Of a stretch of DNA of 64,000 bases, positions 18,375 to 27,003 are shown in pieces (the first letter of the stretch is position 1; each line of letters starts with the position of its first letter). Source of the stretch: DTPU01 sp963827855 (lineage in GTDB: Bacteria > Planctomycetota > Phycisphaerae > Sedimentisphaerales > Anaerobacaceae). The stretch lies in assembly GCA_963827855.1 (NCBI GenBank), contig CAWHBY010000002.1:620001-684000 (forward strand). Reading direction: 5' to 3'. The notes beneath the pieces are model-generated. The model was not told the origin of the DNA, did not search any database, and saw only the letters and a list, made by a program, of their open reading frames with translations. Both the position numbers and the translations under genes were made by a program.

Positions 18375-18607
18375 TCTTCTTCCTTTCAGATCCCCAGGAC
18401 GATTTTACCGCTGGATCACGATGGAACAGAACGTCACCCTCCGTGGCTGGACGGTGCGAGACAGCGTCATTCCGTCGCCTGGGCAGGCAAGGAGTCCACC
18501 CCTCAGGCGTCGTCCCAGCCAGACCCGAGTCGACTTTGCAGGCAGCATACCGACATTGGAGGGGATACCTCCGAATGCGCACACCGGCCACAAGCTCCAG
18601 ACCGGTT

Positions 18608-18636
18608 ATCATAGAGTCTTCTTCCGGCTCTGTCAC
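18608..18636 (-). promoter_or_regulatory. Probable livK promoter with long leader
   Basis: On the minus strand GTGACA (18636-18631), 17 bp, TATGAT (18613-18608). Transcription would start near 18601, giving a leader of about 225 nt before the livK ATG. The stretch 18375-18814 holds no convincing gene. Confidence 0.6.
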
Positions 18637-18776
18637 GCCAATTGTCCGCGACAGAGCAGTCCAGTTCGATGCCATCCTGAAGACCACGGGTGATCGGAGG
18701 GCACGGCTTACGCCCGGATGACTATTTGCACCCTACGACAGTTTAGGGTACAAAAACCCCGTTTCCACCAATGAGA

Positions 18777-18805
18777 AAGGGACCTGCATTTGCTGCAAGT
18801 CCCTT
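18777..18805 (-). terminator. Hairpin terminator after tRNA-fMet
   Basis: AAGGGACTTGCA and TGCAGGTCCCTT form a 12-bp stem with one G-U pair and a GCAAA loop, 10 bases beyond the tRNA 3' end. The T tract is poor (TCTCATT), so it may act partly as a processing end. Confidence 0.6.
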
Positions 18806-18814
18806 GTCCTTATA

Positions 18815-18891
18815 TGGTAGCGGGGGTAGGATTCGAACCTACGACCTCCGGGTTATGGGCCCGACGAGCTACCAGGCTGCTCTACCCCGCA
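18815..18891 (-). tRNA. Initiator tRNA-fMet (CAT), C33 variant, CCA encoded
   Basis: 77 nt with complete cloverleaf. Initiator traits: three G-C pairs at the base of the anticodon stem, A11-U24 in the D stem, and an unpaired 1-72 position (here U1/U72, not the usual C1/A72). The anticodon loop reads CCCATAA, so position 33 is C instead of the nearly universal U. 3' CCA is encoded. It has its own promoter and a hairpin behind it. Confidence 0.95.
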
Positions 18892-18915
18892 ATCAGTCTT
18901 TCAAAGAGCACTGCT

Positions 18916-18944
18916 ATGATGCCCGAAAACCGGTCTTCCGTCAA
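18916..18944 (-). promoter_or_regulatory. Promoter of tRNA-fMet
   Basis: On the minus strand TTGACG (18944-18939), 17 bp, CATCAT (18921-18916), ending 25 bases before the mature tRNA 5' end and lying between the HIT gene stop and the tRNA. Confidence 0.65.
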
Positions 18945-18955
18945 GCGCCACTTAC

Positions 18956-19381
18956 TCACCCATGCTGTAGATTCTTGCGAATCGCAGATGCAGTGGCCTC
19001 CATCCGGCCTTCAGGGTACGTGGACGCAGGCCAGTGCCTGAACACACCGTCGCCGGTCGTGCGGGGGATCACGTGAAAATGCACGTGGTGAACCACCTGA
19101 CCAGCAGCACGACCATTGTTGCACAAGACATTGTATCCATCGCACTGGGTCGCCGCGACGACCGCCTTGGCGATCCTGCAGATCGGGTGAACGAGATTGC
19201 CCAGGATCTCGGCCGGGCATTCATCGACGGTACCGTAGTGCGCCTTGGGGATCACCAGGGTGTGACCATCGCTGACCGGTCCGATGTCCAGGAAGGCCAG
19301 GACGTCCTGATCTTCGTAGACCTTGGCCACCGGTATCTGGCCGGCCACGATCCTGCAGAAGATGCAGTCCTTCACCTCCAT
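18956..19381 (-). CDS. HIT-family nucleotide hydrolase
   Basis: 141 residues from ATG 19381. CIFCRIVAGQIP near the start and the histidine triad HVHFHVIPR with upstream NNGRAAGQVVHH identify a HinT-type purine nucleoside phosphoramidase/AMP-lysine hydrolase. It follows rplQ by 28 bp and seems the last gene of the ribosomal supercluster. Its cellular substrate is not predictable. Confidence 0.92.
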   Translation of the reverse strand: MEVKDCIFCRIVAGQIPVAKVYEDQDVLAFLDIGPVSDGHTLVIPKAHYGTVDECPAEILGNLVHPICRIAKAVVAATQCDGYNVLCNNGRAAGQVVHHVHFHVIPRTTGDGVFRHWPASTYPEGRMEATASAIRKNLQHG

Positions 19382-19409
19382 GGGACTCCGTTCCTCCGGG
19401 ACCTGCAGC

Positions 19410-19955
19410 TTAGGACTTCTCCGCCGTCTTCTCGGCGGGCCCCGCCTCAGCGGGCTTCTCAAGCGTCTGCTCTGACTGCTTCTTCGCAGAAGCGCCAGCG
19501 GCCTTGGCCTTGCCGGACTTCTTGCGGCCCTTGACCTTCTTGCGACGATCGTCCTTGCCGACCAGTTGCAGCAGGGCCAACTCGCCGTTGTCGCCCAATC
19601 GATGGAGCGACATGCGGATGATCCGCGTGTAGCCACCCGGACGGTCCAGATAGCGGGGGCCGATATCGCTGAAGAGCTTGCCCACGACGGTGCCCTTGCT
19701 CACCGGCTCGCCGTCTTCGATGGCGACGATCCGCCGATTGGCCCCCATCAGGGAGATGGCCTGGCGACGATTCTGTAGACTCCCCTTCTTGGCCAGGGTG
19801 ATGACCTTCTCGGCCAGGGCCTTGACCTCTTTCGCCTTCTGGATCGTGGTGGAGATCGTCTCATGCTCGATCAGAGACGCGACCATATTCCGCCTCATGG
19901 CCAGGCGATGCTCGCGTGTCCGATTCAGCTTACGCCCTGCTACTCTATGACGCAT
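19410..19955 (-). CDS. rplQ: Ribosomal protein L17
   Basis: 181 residues. MRHRVAGRKLNRTREHRLAM and the KEVKALAEKVITLAKKG segment are canonical for bL17. It carries a longer than usual Lys/Ala-rich tail (about 135-181, KGRKKSGKAKAAGASAKKQ). It follows rpoA, as in the standard alpha operon. Confidence 0.97.
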   Translation of the reverse strand: MRHRVAGRKLNRTREHRLAMRRNMVASLIEHETISTTIQKAKEVKALAEKVITLAKKGSLQNRRQAISLMGANRRIVAIEDGEPVSKGTVVGKLFSDIGPRYLDRPGGYTRIIRMSLHRLGDNGELALLQLVGKDDRRKKVKGRKKSGKAKAAGASAKKQSEQTLEKPAEAGPAEKTAEKS

Positions 19956-19984
19956 AAAACCCGATACCTCATCAAACGAATTGC

Positions 19985-21007
19985 TCAGGCCTCAGGCCCG
20001 CTCAGTGCGACAGTGTCGGCCATTCCGAGGGTCAACCCGATATCAGCCAGCTTTCTCTTGATCTCACGCAACGAGGTCTTGCCGAAGCTGCGGATGTTCA
20101 GCAGATCCGCCTCGGTCATCTTCACCAGTTGCCCGACGGTTTCCACATTGACGGATTCCAGGCAGTTGCTCGCCCGCACCGAGAGCTCCAGCTCCTGGAT
20201 CGGCATGCCCAGCTTCACTTTCACCTCCTCGTCCACGCCCCGCTCTTCCTGGGTCCTGTCCATCACCGGGCCCGGAACGCTGGCCTGCCCCACCTCGCTG
20301 TACTGGACGAAGGGATTGATATGCTTTCGCAGGATCTTGGCGGCCTCGACCAGGGCCATCTCCGGGGCCACGGTTCCATCGGTCCAGATCTCGAGGATCA
20401 GCCGATCGTAGTTGGTCTTCTGGCCCACGCGGGTGTTCTCGGTGGTATAGCGGACCCGCGTCACGGGAGAATACACGGCGTCCAGATGGATCCGCCCCAC
20501 CTCTTGGTCGAACCGGTCCATGGTGGCGATCCGCTCTGAGGCCGGAATGTATCCGCGGCCCTTTTCGACCAGCATCTCCATCTCAAACGAGACGTCCTCG
20601 GTCAGGGTCACCAGGACCACGTCCTTGCTGATCACCTCGATCGCCGGGTCTGCCACGATGTCGGACGCCTTCACGGCGCCGGCCTTGGAGGCAGTCACCT
20701 TCATGGTCTTTGGAGCGTTGTCCTTGAGCCGGACCACCAGGCTCTTGACGTTCAAGACGATGTCAGTCGCGTCTTCCACCACGCCTCGCATGGACGAGAA
20801 CTCGTGACTGACGCCCGCGATCTTGATGGAGGTCACAGCGCTGCCTTCCAGCGACGAGAGCAGGACGCGCCGCAGGCTGTTGCCAATGGTGGTGCCAAAC
20901 CCACGCTCGAACGGCTCAATGAAGAATCGGCCGTATCGGTCAGTGGATACCCTGGTATCCCGCTCGACACGCGTCGGCAGCTCCAAGCCTCGCCAAGTCA
21001 CTCGCAT
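19985..21007 (-). CDS. rpoA: RNA polymerase alpha subunit
   Basis: 340 residues from ATG 21007 (an upstream in-frame start at 21031 is less like homologues). The N-terminal assembly domain has FGTTIGNSLRRVLLSSLEG; the C-terminal domain has LELSVRASNCLESVNVETVG and LLNIRSFGKTSLREIK with the helix-hairpin-helix that contacts UP elements and activators. Between rpsD and rplQ. Confidence 0.97.
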   Translation of the reverse strand: MRVTWRGLELPTRVERDTRVSTDRYGRFFIEPFERGFGTTIGNSLRRVLLSSLEGSAVTSIKIAGVSHEFSSMRGVVEDATDIVLNVKSLVVRLKDNAPKTMKVTASKAGAVKASDIVADPAIEVISKDVVLVTLTEDVSFEMEMLVEKGRGYIPASERIATMDRFDQEVGRIHLDAVYSPVTRVRYTTENTRVGQKTNYDRLILEIWTDGTVAPEMALVEAAKILRKHINPFVQYSEVGQASVPGPVMDRTQEERGVDEEVKVKLGMPIQELELSVRASNCLESVNVETVGQLVKMTEADLLNIRSFGKTSLREIKRKLADIGLTLGMADTVALSGPEA

Positions 21008-21122
21008 ACAGGCCTCCGAAATAAACTCCAAAAACCGCCTAGAACGACAGCCTCGGCATCCCGATCCGTTGGACGCCGCGTGGCCGCCGATGTACCGTTA
21101 CGTACCGTTACCGCCGTTCTCC

Positions 21123-21755
21123 CTATCTGGAGCAGATTTCGACGACCAACTGCTCTTCCACCGGGATCTGGATCTCCTCACGGCTCGGAGCGGCCACCAC
21201 GGTGGCCTCCAGCTTGCCGCGATCCATCTGCAGCCACCCCTGGGTGGTGAAATTCGGGTTACTGTCCAGTTGCCCCCGGACCTTGTTGGCGGTCTTCTCC
21301 GACCCCTTGACCGAGATCTTGTCTCCGACCTTCGTGGTGAAGCCGGGGATGTCCACCTTGCGCCCGTTGACGTGCACGTGACCGTGCGTGATCAACTGCT
21401 TGGCCGCCTTGCGGGAGCCTGCCCAGTTGAGCTTGTAGATCACGTTGTCCAACCGCCGCTCCAGCAGCTCCAACAGGGCCTTGCCCGTGTTGCCTGGCCT
21501 TCTCTCGGCCGCGTGGAAGCACCGCATGAAGGCCGCCTCGAGCAGTCCGTAGTATCTCTTGACCTTCTGCTTCTCCCGCAGTCGCACCAGGTACTCGCTC
21601 TGCCGGCTTCTCCGCCAGCCGTGCATCCCAGGCGCCAGATTGCGCTGGCGCCGTTCGATCTGGCATTTGGCCGTCTCGCACTTGACGCCCTTCAGGAAGA
21701 GCTTCATGCCTTCACGTCGGCATAACCTGCAGGATGGACCCAAGTAACGTCCCAT
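21123..21755 (-). CDS. rpsD: Ribosomal protein S4
   Basis: 210 residues. MGRYLGPSCRLCRREGMKLF, the S4 RNA-binding domain LLERRLDNVIYKLNWAGSRK, ITHGHVHVNGRKVDIP and a C-terminal PVEEQLVVEICSR are full-length uS4. In many bacteria S4 feeds back on its own operon; no leader element was identified here. Confidence 0.97.
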   Translation of the reverse strand: MGRYLGPSCRLCRREGMKLFLKGVKCETAKCQIERRQRNLAPGMHGWRRSRQSEYLVRLREKQKVKRYYGLLEAAFMRCFHAAERRPGNTGKALLELLERRLDNVIYKLNWAGSRKAAKQLITHGHVHVNGRKVDIPGFTTKVGDKISVKGSEKTANKVRGQLDSNPNFTTQGWLQMDRGKLEATVVAAPSREEIQIPVEEQLVVEICSR

Positions 21756-21791
21756 GAATATCCTATCTCCAAAGTTCTAAAAACCACCGGC

Positions 21792-22172
21792 TTATACGCG
21801 ACGCCTCTTGGCAGGCCGGCAACCGTTGTGCGGCAGCGGCGTGACGTCCTCGATCGAGGCAATCCTCAGCCCGGCCGTCTGCAGGGCCGAGACCGCAGGC
21901 TCGCGGCCTGCGCCAGGACCCTTGATCTTGATCTCGACCTCCCGCACGCCGCTCCGCTTGGCCGCACCCGCGGCCCGCATGGCGGCCTGCTGCGCCGCAA
22001 ACGGGGTGCTCTTGCGCGAGCCCTTGAATCCGGTGCAACCGGCGGAACTGGCACAAATCGTGTCCCCGTCCATGTCCGAGATCGTGATCAGCGTGTTGTT
22101 GAAGCTGGCCTTGATGTGGACGATTGCCTTTACGACGTTCTTCTTGATCTTCCGTTTCTGACTTTTTGCCAT
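21792..22172 (-). CDS. rpsK: Ribosomal protein S11
   Basis: 126 residues. HIKASFNNTLITISDMDGD, GFKGSRKSTPFAAQQAA and the universal C-terminus DVTPLPHNGCRPAKRRRV are present. It sits in the small-subunit platform. Between rpsM and rpsD. Confidence 0.97.
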   Translation of the reverse strand: MAKSQKRKIKKNVVKAIVHIKASFNNTLITISDMDGDTICASSAGCTGFKGSRKSTPFAAQQAAMRAAGAAKRSGVREVEIKIKGPGAGREPAVSALQTAGLRIASIEDVTPLPHNGCRPAKRRRV

Positions 22173-22238
22173 CGTTTTGACTCTTCAATTCTGAACGGCC
22201 TGCTGTCCGTCCTGCCCGCCAGCGCTGCGCCGGGCCGT

Positions 22239-22625
22239 TTAGCCACGTGCCTCTTTCACGCCCTTCTTGCCGGCCACGGTCTTCCGCGGGCCCTTGCGGG
22301 TACGGGCGTTGCTCTGCGTATGTTGTCCCCTCACGGGCAGGCTCCGCCGGTGCCTGATACCGCGATAGCAGCCGATCTCCTTGAGCCGCGTGATGTTCTG
22401 GGCCACCTGCCTGCGGAGCTGGCCTCCCACCACATAGTTGCGGTCGATGATCTGCGTGATGCGGCTGAGCTCATCCTCGGTCAGCTTGTTGGCCTTGGTC
22501 ATCGGCTCGATCTTGGCCTCCTTCAAAATCTCCTTGGAGCTGAAACGGCCGATCCCAGGAATATAGGTCAGGGAGATCCAAATCGACTTGCTGTCCGGAA
22601 TATCAATACCCGTGATACGCGGCAT
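22239..22625 (-). CDS. rpsM: Ribosomal protein S13
   Basis: 128 residues. MPRITGIDIPDSKSIWISL, TYIPGIG and RGIRHRRSLPVRGQHTQSN are canonical uS13, which contacts the P-site tRNA and the large subunit. The C-terminal basic tail is complete. Confidence 0.97.
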   Translation of the reverse strand: MPRITGIDIPDSKSIWISLTYIPGIGRFSSKEILKEAKIEPMTKANKLTEDELSRITQIIDRNYVVGGQLRRQVAQNITRLKEIGCYRGIRHRRSLPVRGQHTQSNARTRKGPRKTVAGKKGVKEARG

Positions 22626-22678
22626 ACTCTTGTTCCTCGTTACCTAACCGACGTTAGCCTTCCCAAAGACACTTCAGG

Positions 22679-22792
22679 TCACCCCTGTCGCTGCTTGTGC
22701 CGCGGATTCGAGCAAATGACCCGCACCACGCCCCGACGCCTGATGATCTTGCAGTTCTCACAGATTCGTTTGACTGAGCTTCTGACCTTCAT
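22679..22792 (-). CDS. rpmJ: Ribosomal protein L36
   Basis: 37 residues: MKVRSSVKRICENCKIIRRR, then GVVRVICSNPRHKQRQG. Zinc ligands C11, C14, C27 and H32 are all present, so this is the zinc-binding form. It lies between infA and rpsM, its usual place. Confidence 0.96.
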   Translation of the reverse strand: MKVRSSVKRICENCKIIRRRGVVRVICSNPRHKQRQG

Positions 22793-22847
22793 GGCCGAAC
22801 CACCTGCCTTCAAAACCAACGCGTAATCCCCTCACCCGGCTCCAGCC

Positions 22848-23063
22848 TCAATGGCGAAGGACAATCCGACCCCGGGTGAGGTCATACGGCGACATTTCCA
22901 CCGTCACCATGTCTCCGGCCAGAATACGGATGAAGTTCATCCGCATCTTGCCCGAGACATGAGCCAGAATCCGATGGCCGTTCTCCAGCTCCACCCGGAA
23001 CATCGCATTCGGCAAGGCCTCGATGACCTTTGCCTGCAACCGGATAGCGTCGTTCTTGGCCAT
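22848..23063 (-). CDS. infA: Translation initiation factor IF-1
   Basis: 71 residues from ATG 23063 (MAKNDAIRLQAKVIEALPNA), one OB-fold: MFRVELENGHRILAHVSGKM, GDMVTVEMSPYDLTRGRI. Longer frames upstream are not homologous. It starts 21 bp after the map stop. Confidence 0.97.
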   Translation of the reverse strand: MAKNDAIRLQAKVIEALPNAMFRVELENGHRILAHVSGKMRMNFIRILAGDMVTVEMSPYDLTRGRIVLRH

Positions 23064-23083
23064 AACGTATGGGCCTTCCGGCC

Positions 23084-23866
23084 CTAAACCTCTTCTGTCA
23101 AAACCCTGCAACCGGCCGCCGTGATGGCCACCGTATGTTCCCAGTGGGCCGAGTACTGACCGTCGACCGTCAACACCGTCCACCCATTGGCAGCCGTCCG
23201 AACTGCCACGCCTCCGGCGTTCACCATCGGCTCTATAGCCAGAACCATGCCCTCGACCAGGACGATATCCTCAGCGAGGAGCTCCCGGCTGACAAAGTTC
23301 GGAACCTTGGGATCCTCATGCATCTGGGTCCCGATTCCGTGCCCGACAAAGTCGCGAACCACGCTGAAACCGGCCTGCTCTGCGTGTCGCTGCATCTTCG
23401 CGGCGACCTGACTCCACCGTACCTTCGGCCGCGCCTCGGCGATGGCGATCTCCAGGACCTCCCGGGTCACGTCGATCAGCCGCTGATTCTCCGGCGTAAT
23501 CCTGCCGACCGCCGCCGTGAGGGCTGCGTCGCCGCAGTATCCGTTGAGCCGCACGCCAAAATCCAGGCTCAGGACGTCACCTTCGGCAAGCACCGTCTGG
23601 TCCGAAGGAATCCCATGCACGACCTCGTCGTTGACCGAGGCGCAAATGGCCCCGGGAAACGGACGACGGGCCTGAGGGCTCCGGACGCCCTTGAAAAGGG
23701 CCTGCGCCCCGGCCTCAGCCGTCATCTTCAGCGCCATTCGGTCCAGCTCACCGGTCGTGACTCCCGGCCTGGCCATCTCTTTTAGTTTTAAAAGAACACC
23801 GCCAACCACCGCCCCAGCCTGACGCATCAGGTCAATCTCTCGTCGACTGCGAAGCGTGATAGCCAT
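23084..23866 (-). CDS. map: Methionine aminopeptidase type I
   Basis: 260 residues. The pita-bread fold metal ligands are visible: SLDFGVRLNGYCGDAALT (two Asp), FVGHGIGTQMHEDPKVPNF (His), EGMVLAIEPMV (Glu) and HWEHTVAIT (Glu). Removes N-terminal Met co-translationally. It follows adk by 11 bp, the common secY-adk-map-infA order. Confidence 0.96.
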   Translation of the reverse strand: MAITLRSRREIDLMRQAGAVVGGVLLKLKEMARPGVTTGELDRMALKMTAEAGAQALFKGVRSPQARRPFPGAICASVNDEVVHGIPSDQTVLAEGDVLSLDFGVRLNGYCGDAALTAAVGRITPENQRLIDVTREVLEIAIAEARPKVRWSQVAAKMQRHAEQAGFSVVRDFVGHGIGTQMHEDPKVPNFVSRELLAEDIVLVEGMVLAIEPMVNAGGVAVRTAANGWTVLTVDGQYSAHWEHTVAITAAGCRVLTEEV

Positions 23867-23877
23867 GAAAAGTTACA

Positions 23878-24558
23878 TCATCTTCGAGCCCGCGCCGCCG
23901 GCCCACGCCCGGCCACGAGTCTGTCGAGGACCTGATGGATCACCACGTCCACGGCATCCGCCCCGGCATTGGCGTCTATATCATGCAGGATCCCCTGCTT
24001 CTGATAATAGGCGATCAGCGGCTTGGTCTGTTCATTGTACGCGACCAGTCTCTTCTTCACGACCTCCAGGTCGTCGTCGGGCCTCTGGATCAACGTGGTT
24101 CCGTCCTTGTCGCAGACCCCTTCCTTCTTCGGCTTGAGGTTCCGAATGTGGTAGACAGCCCCGCAGGCCGCGCAACTGCGACGCCCGCTCATCCGATCCG
24201 CGATGATCGCGTCATCGACCGTCAGGTTGATGACCGCGTCGATCGGCGTCTTGCTGTCCACCAAGACCTTGTCCAATTCGGCCGCCTGGTTCAGCGTCCG
24301 AGGAAACCCGTCCAGAACGAAGCCCGCCTTGGCCGTCTGGTCAATCGCCTTCTTCATCATGCCGATGATGAGGTCGTCCGGGACCAAGCCACCGCTGTCC
24401 ATGTAGGACTGCGCCTTGCGCCCGAGCTCGGTACCCTGTGCCCGCTCTTGACGCAGGATGTCGCCGCTGGACAGGTGCGCCAGACTGTACGCGGTAACCA
24501 GCCGTTTGCACTGGGTCCCTTTGCCCGCCCCCGGAGCTCCCAACAGCACGATTCTCAT
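23878..24558 (-). CDS. adk: Adenylate kinase
   Basis: 226 residues. P-loop GAPGAGKGTQCKRL, AMP-binding LSSGDILRQE and DGFPRTLNQAAELD are intact. The long LID domain carries CAAC and CDKD, a three-Cys one-Asp zinc site as in Gram-positive-like adenylate kinases. Overlaps the secY stop by 4 bp (ATGA). Confidence 0.96.
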   Translation of the reverse strand: MRIVLLGAPGAGKGTQCKRLVTAYSLAHLSSGDILRQERAQGTELGRKAQSYMDSGGLVPDDLIIGMMKKAIDQTAKAGFVLDGFPRTLNQAAELDKVLVDSKTPIDAVINLTVDDAIIADRMSGRRSCAACGAVYHIRNLKPKKEGVCDKDGTTLIQRPDDDLEVVKKRLVAYNEQTKPLIAYYQKQGILHDIDANAGADAVDVVIHQVLDRLVAGRGPAARARR

Positions 24559-25919
24559 GAATACGCTCCCTTGATCCGGCCCGCGTCGCTGAAGCCTTCA
24601 TAGCTGTGCATCAGCAGCCCCGCCTCGATCTTCTGCACAAGATCCAGCGAGACGCTAACCACGATCAGCAGCCCAGTTCCGCCCAGGAACGTCGACACCG
24701 TCCAGTCAATCCCCATCCAGGTGGAAATCATGCTGGGCACCACGGCGATCAGCGACAGGAAGGCTTCGCCGTAGTACGTAATCCGCATCATCACGGTCTC
24801 CAGGTAGTCGGCCGTCCGCTTGCCGGGCCTCAGACCCGGAACGAAGCTGCCCGAATCGCGGAGATTCTTGGCCCACTCTCGCGGCTGGAACTGGACCGTG
24901 ATCCAGAAGTACGCGAACACGAAGATGAAGAGCATGTACAGCAGGTTGTACGTGAACGCCCCGTGGTACAAGGCCGCGGAGATGGACAGCAGCACGCCGG
25001 TCAAGGTTTCATTCCAGTGTCTCGAATCCGCCAGCTTGGCCAGTGTGTCGACCAAGATCGGCGGGAACATCATCAAGCTGGATGCGAACACGATCGGCAT
25101 CACGCCGCCGCCGTTGACCCGCAGGGGGATGTAGCTCCGCTGCCCTCCGAACATCCTGTGACCCCGCATCATCTTGGCCTGCTGGATGGGGATCCGTCGC
25201 TGCGCCTGGGTGATCAGGATCGTCCCGGCCACGACGCCGACGAAGGCCGCCACAAGGAAGATCAGCTTGCCAGGGCCAACGCCTTGGGCGCCTGGGGTCA
25301 AATCCACTTGGCTGATGAGCATCTGGATCGCCCAGGGCATCCTCTCGACGATTCCCGCCATGATGATCAGACTGATGCCGTTGCCGACACCGTACTCATC
25401 GATCTGCTCGCCGAGCCACATCAGGAACATGCTCCCGGCGGTCATGGACACCACCCCCAGGATCATGGTCTCGAACTGGGTGCCCGGATAGATGTACCCG
25501 CCGAGCATCTTGATGTACATCAGCGACTGCACGATGCACACGGGGACGGTCAGGTACCGGGTATACTCCTGGATCTTGCGGTGCCCCACCTGCCCTTCCT
25601 GACGGAGCTTGCGGATAGAAGGAACCACCTCGCCCAGCAACATCAGGATGATCGAGGCCGTGATATAGGGCATCACACCGAGGCCAAAGAGAACGCTGTT
25701 GTTGAGCTGTCCACCCGTGAAGATCTGCATGTACTGAGCGGCACGTCCCAGAGGGCTCTCCGTGTCCTGGGTCCCGGCAGCGGCCTTGATCGCCGCGTAG
25801 TCGAATCCAGGGCAGGTAATGTGGAACCCGACCCGATAGATGATCAGCAGCGCCGCCGTGAACAGAATCTTGTTCCGGAGGTCGCGAATCTTAAATACGT
25901 TGACTACAGCACTAATCAT
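24555..25919 (-). CDS. secY: Preprotein translocase subunit SecY
   Basis: 454 residues, ten predicted membrane helices. GLGVMPYITASIILMLL is the plug/TM2 signature; QGQRRIPIQ-like AQRRIPIQQAKMM and IPLRVNGGGVMPIVFASSLM are family hallmarks. Forms the channel with SecE (50693-51076). Followed by adk with a 4-bp overlap. Confidence 0.96.
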   Translation of the reverse strand: MISAVVNVFKIRDLRNKILFTAALLIIYRVGFHITCPGFDYAAIKAAAGTQDTESPLGRAAQYMQIFTGGQLNNSVLFGLGVMPYITASIILMLLGEVVPSIRKLRQEGQVGHRKIQEYTRYLTVPVCIVQSLMYIKMLGGYIYPGTQFETMILGVVSMTAGSMFLMWLGEQIDEYGVGNGISLIIMAGIVERMPWAIQMLISQVDLTPGAQGVGPGKLIFLVAAFVGVVAGTILITQAQRRIPIQQAKMMRGHRMFGGQRSYIPLRVNGGGVMPIVFASSLMMFPPILVDTLAKLADSRHWNETLTGVLLSISAALYHGAFTYNLLYMLFIFVFAYFWITVQFQPREWAKNLRDSGSFVPGLRPGKRTADYLETVMMRITYYGEAFLSLIAVVPSMISTWMGIDWTVSTFLGGTGLLIVVSVSLDLVQKIEAGLLMHSYEGFSDAGRIKGAYS

Positions 25920-25982
25920 GGTTTCTGGCTTTCCAAGCTCATCCGGCTGGCGGTCCGCCTACGGGCGGTCAGCGTCAGTCGT

Positions 25983-26432
25983 TCATCCATTGAGCACCTT
26001 GGCCGTGCCACCACAGCCGCCGATCTTCTCCTGTGCAGCCTTGCTGAACCGGTGCGCGCAAACCTGGAGCTTCTTGGTCAGCTTGCCGTCGCCCAGGATT
26101 TTGACCTTGCAGCGGCTGTCCCGGATCAGCCGAGCCTGCGCCAGGGCCTCCACGGTCACCTCGCTGCCGTCTTCAAACGCCTCGAGCCGGCCCACGTTCA
26201 CCACCTCGTAGGTTTCGGCAAACTCGTAATTGTTGAATCCCCGCTTCGGCAAGCGTCTGAACAGCGGCATCTGGCCGCCTTCCTTGAGTCCAAACTCATG
26301 GCCGCCGCTTCGGCTCGTCTCGCCGTCCATTCCCCAGCCCGCGGTCTTGCCATGGCCGGAGCCCCTGCCACGCCCCACCCGCTTGTGCTTCCTGTGGGCC
26401 CCTGCTCTTGCCGTAATATCGTGAATCTGCAT
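25983..26432 (-). CDS. rplO: Ribosomal protein L15
   Basis: 149 residues. GRGRGSGHGKTAGWGMDG and GGQMPLFRRLPKRGF are uL15 motifs. It follows rpsE by only 22 bp; the gene for L30, which often lies between them, is absent. Confidence 0.95.
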   Translation of the reverse strand: MQIHDITARAGAHRKHKRVGRGRGSGHGKTAGWGMDGETSRSGGHEFGLKEGGQMPLFRRLPKRGFNNYEFAETYEVVNVGRLEAFEDGSEVTVEALAQARLIRDSRCKVKILGDGKLTKKLQVCAHRFSKAAQEKIGGCGGTAKVLNG

Positions 26433-26454
26433 GAGATCCTCTATCTTTCAGCGC

Positions 26455-26964
26455 CTAGTCGCCCAGCGTCACACCGCGCATCTGTTCGATCATCTCCCTG
26501 GTCCGGAGGCTTCGAAGCGCGCTCATGGTCGCCTGCGTCACATTCTTGGCAGAGGTGCTGCCATAGGTCTTGCTCAGCACGTCCTTGACGCCCGCGAACT
26601 CCAGGACAGCCCGGGCACTGGGCCCTGCAATCACGCCCGTTCCAGGGGCCGCAGGGACGAGAACGATCTTGGTCGCGCCAAAACGCCCCATCACCTGATG
26701 CGGGATGGTCGTGCCGACCAGCGAGATCCTTTCCACGCCCTTCTTGGCATCCTTGATGCCCTTCTCCACTGCAGCCGGGACCTCGTTCGCCTTTCCGTAT
26801 CCGACGCCCACGTTGCCGGCCCTGTCACCCACCACGACCAGGGCCTCAAAGCCGAAACGCCGTCCACCCTTGACCACTTTGGCCGACCGGTAGACCTTCA
26901 CCACCGTATCTTCCAGGGCCCTGTCGTCCTGCTGCTGCTCTACCATCTTGAACGTCTCAACCAC
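26455..26964 (-). CDS. rpsE: Ribosomal protein S5
   Basis: 169 residues. KVVKGGRRFGFEALVVVGD and GNVGVGYGKANEVPAAVEKG are the uS5 double-stranded RNA-binding core; APGTGVIAGPSARAVLEFAG closes the C-terminal domain. Involved in decoding fidelity and helicase activity at the mRNA entry. Confidence 0.96.
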   Translation of the reverse strand: MVETFKMVEQQQDDRALEDTVVKVYRSAKVVKGGRRFGFEALVVVGDRAGNVGVGYGKANEVPAAVEKGIKDAKKGVERISLVGTTIPHQVMGRFGATKIVLVPAAPGTGVIAGPSARAVLEFAGVKDVLSKTYGSTSAKNVTQATMSALRSLRTREMIEQMRGVTLGD

Positions 26965-27003
26965 GAGTCTGTTTCTCCATTTCCTGTGACTGACCGCCGA
27001 TCG

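Noticed and set aside
18405..18720. Small frames in the livK leader
   Set aside because: None has a good ribosome site or recognisable product; they overlap each other on both strands.
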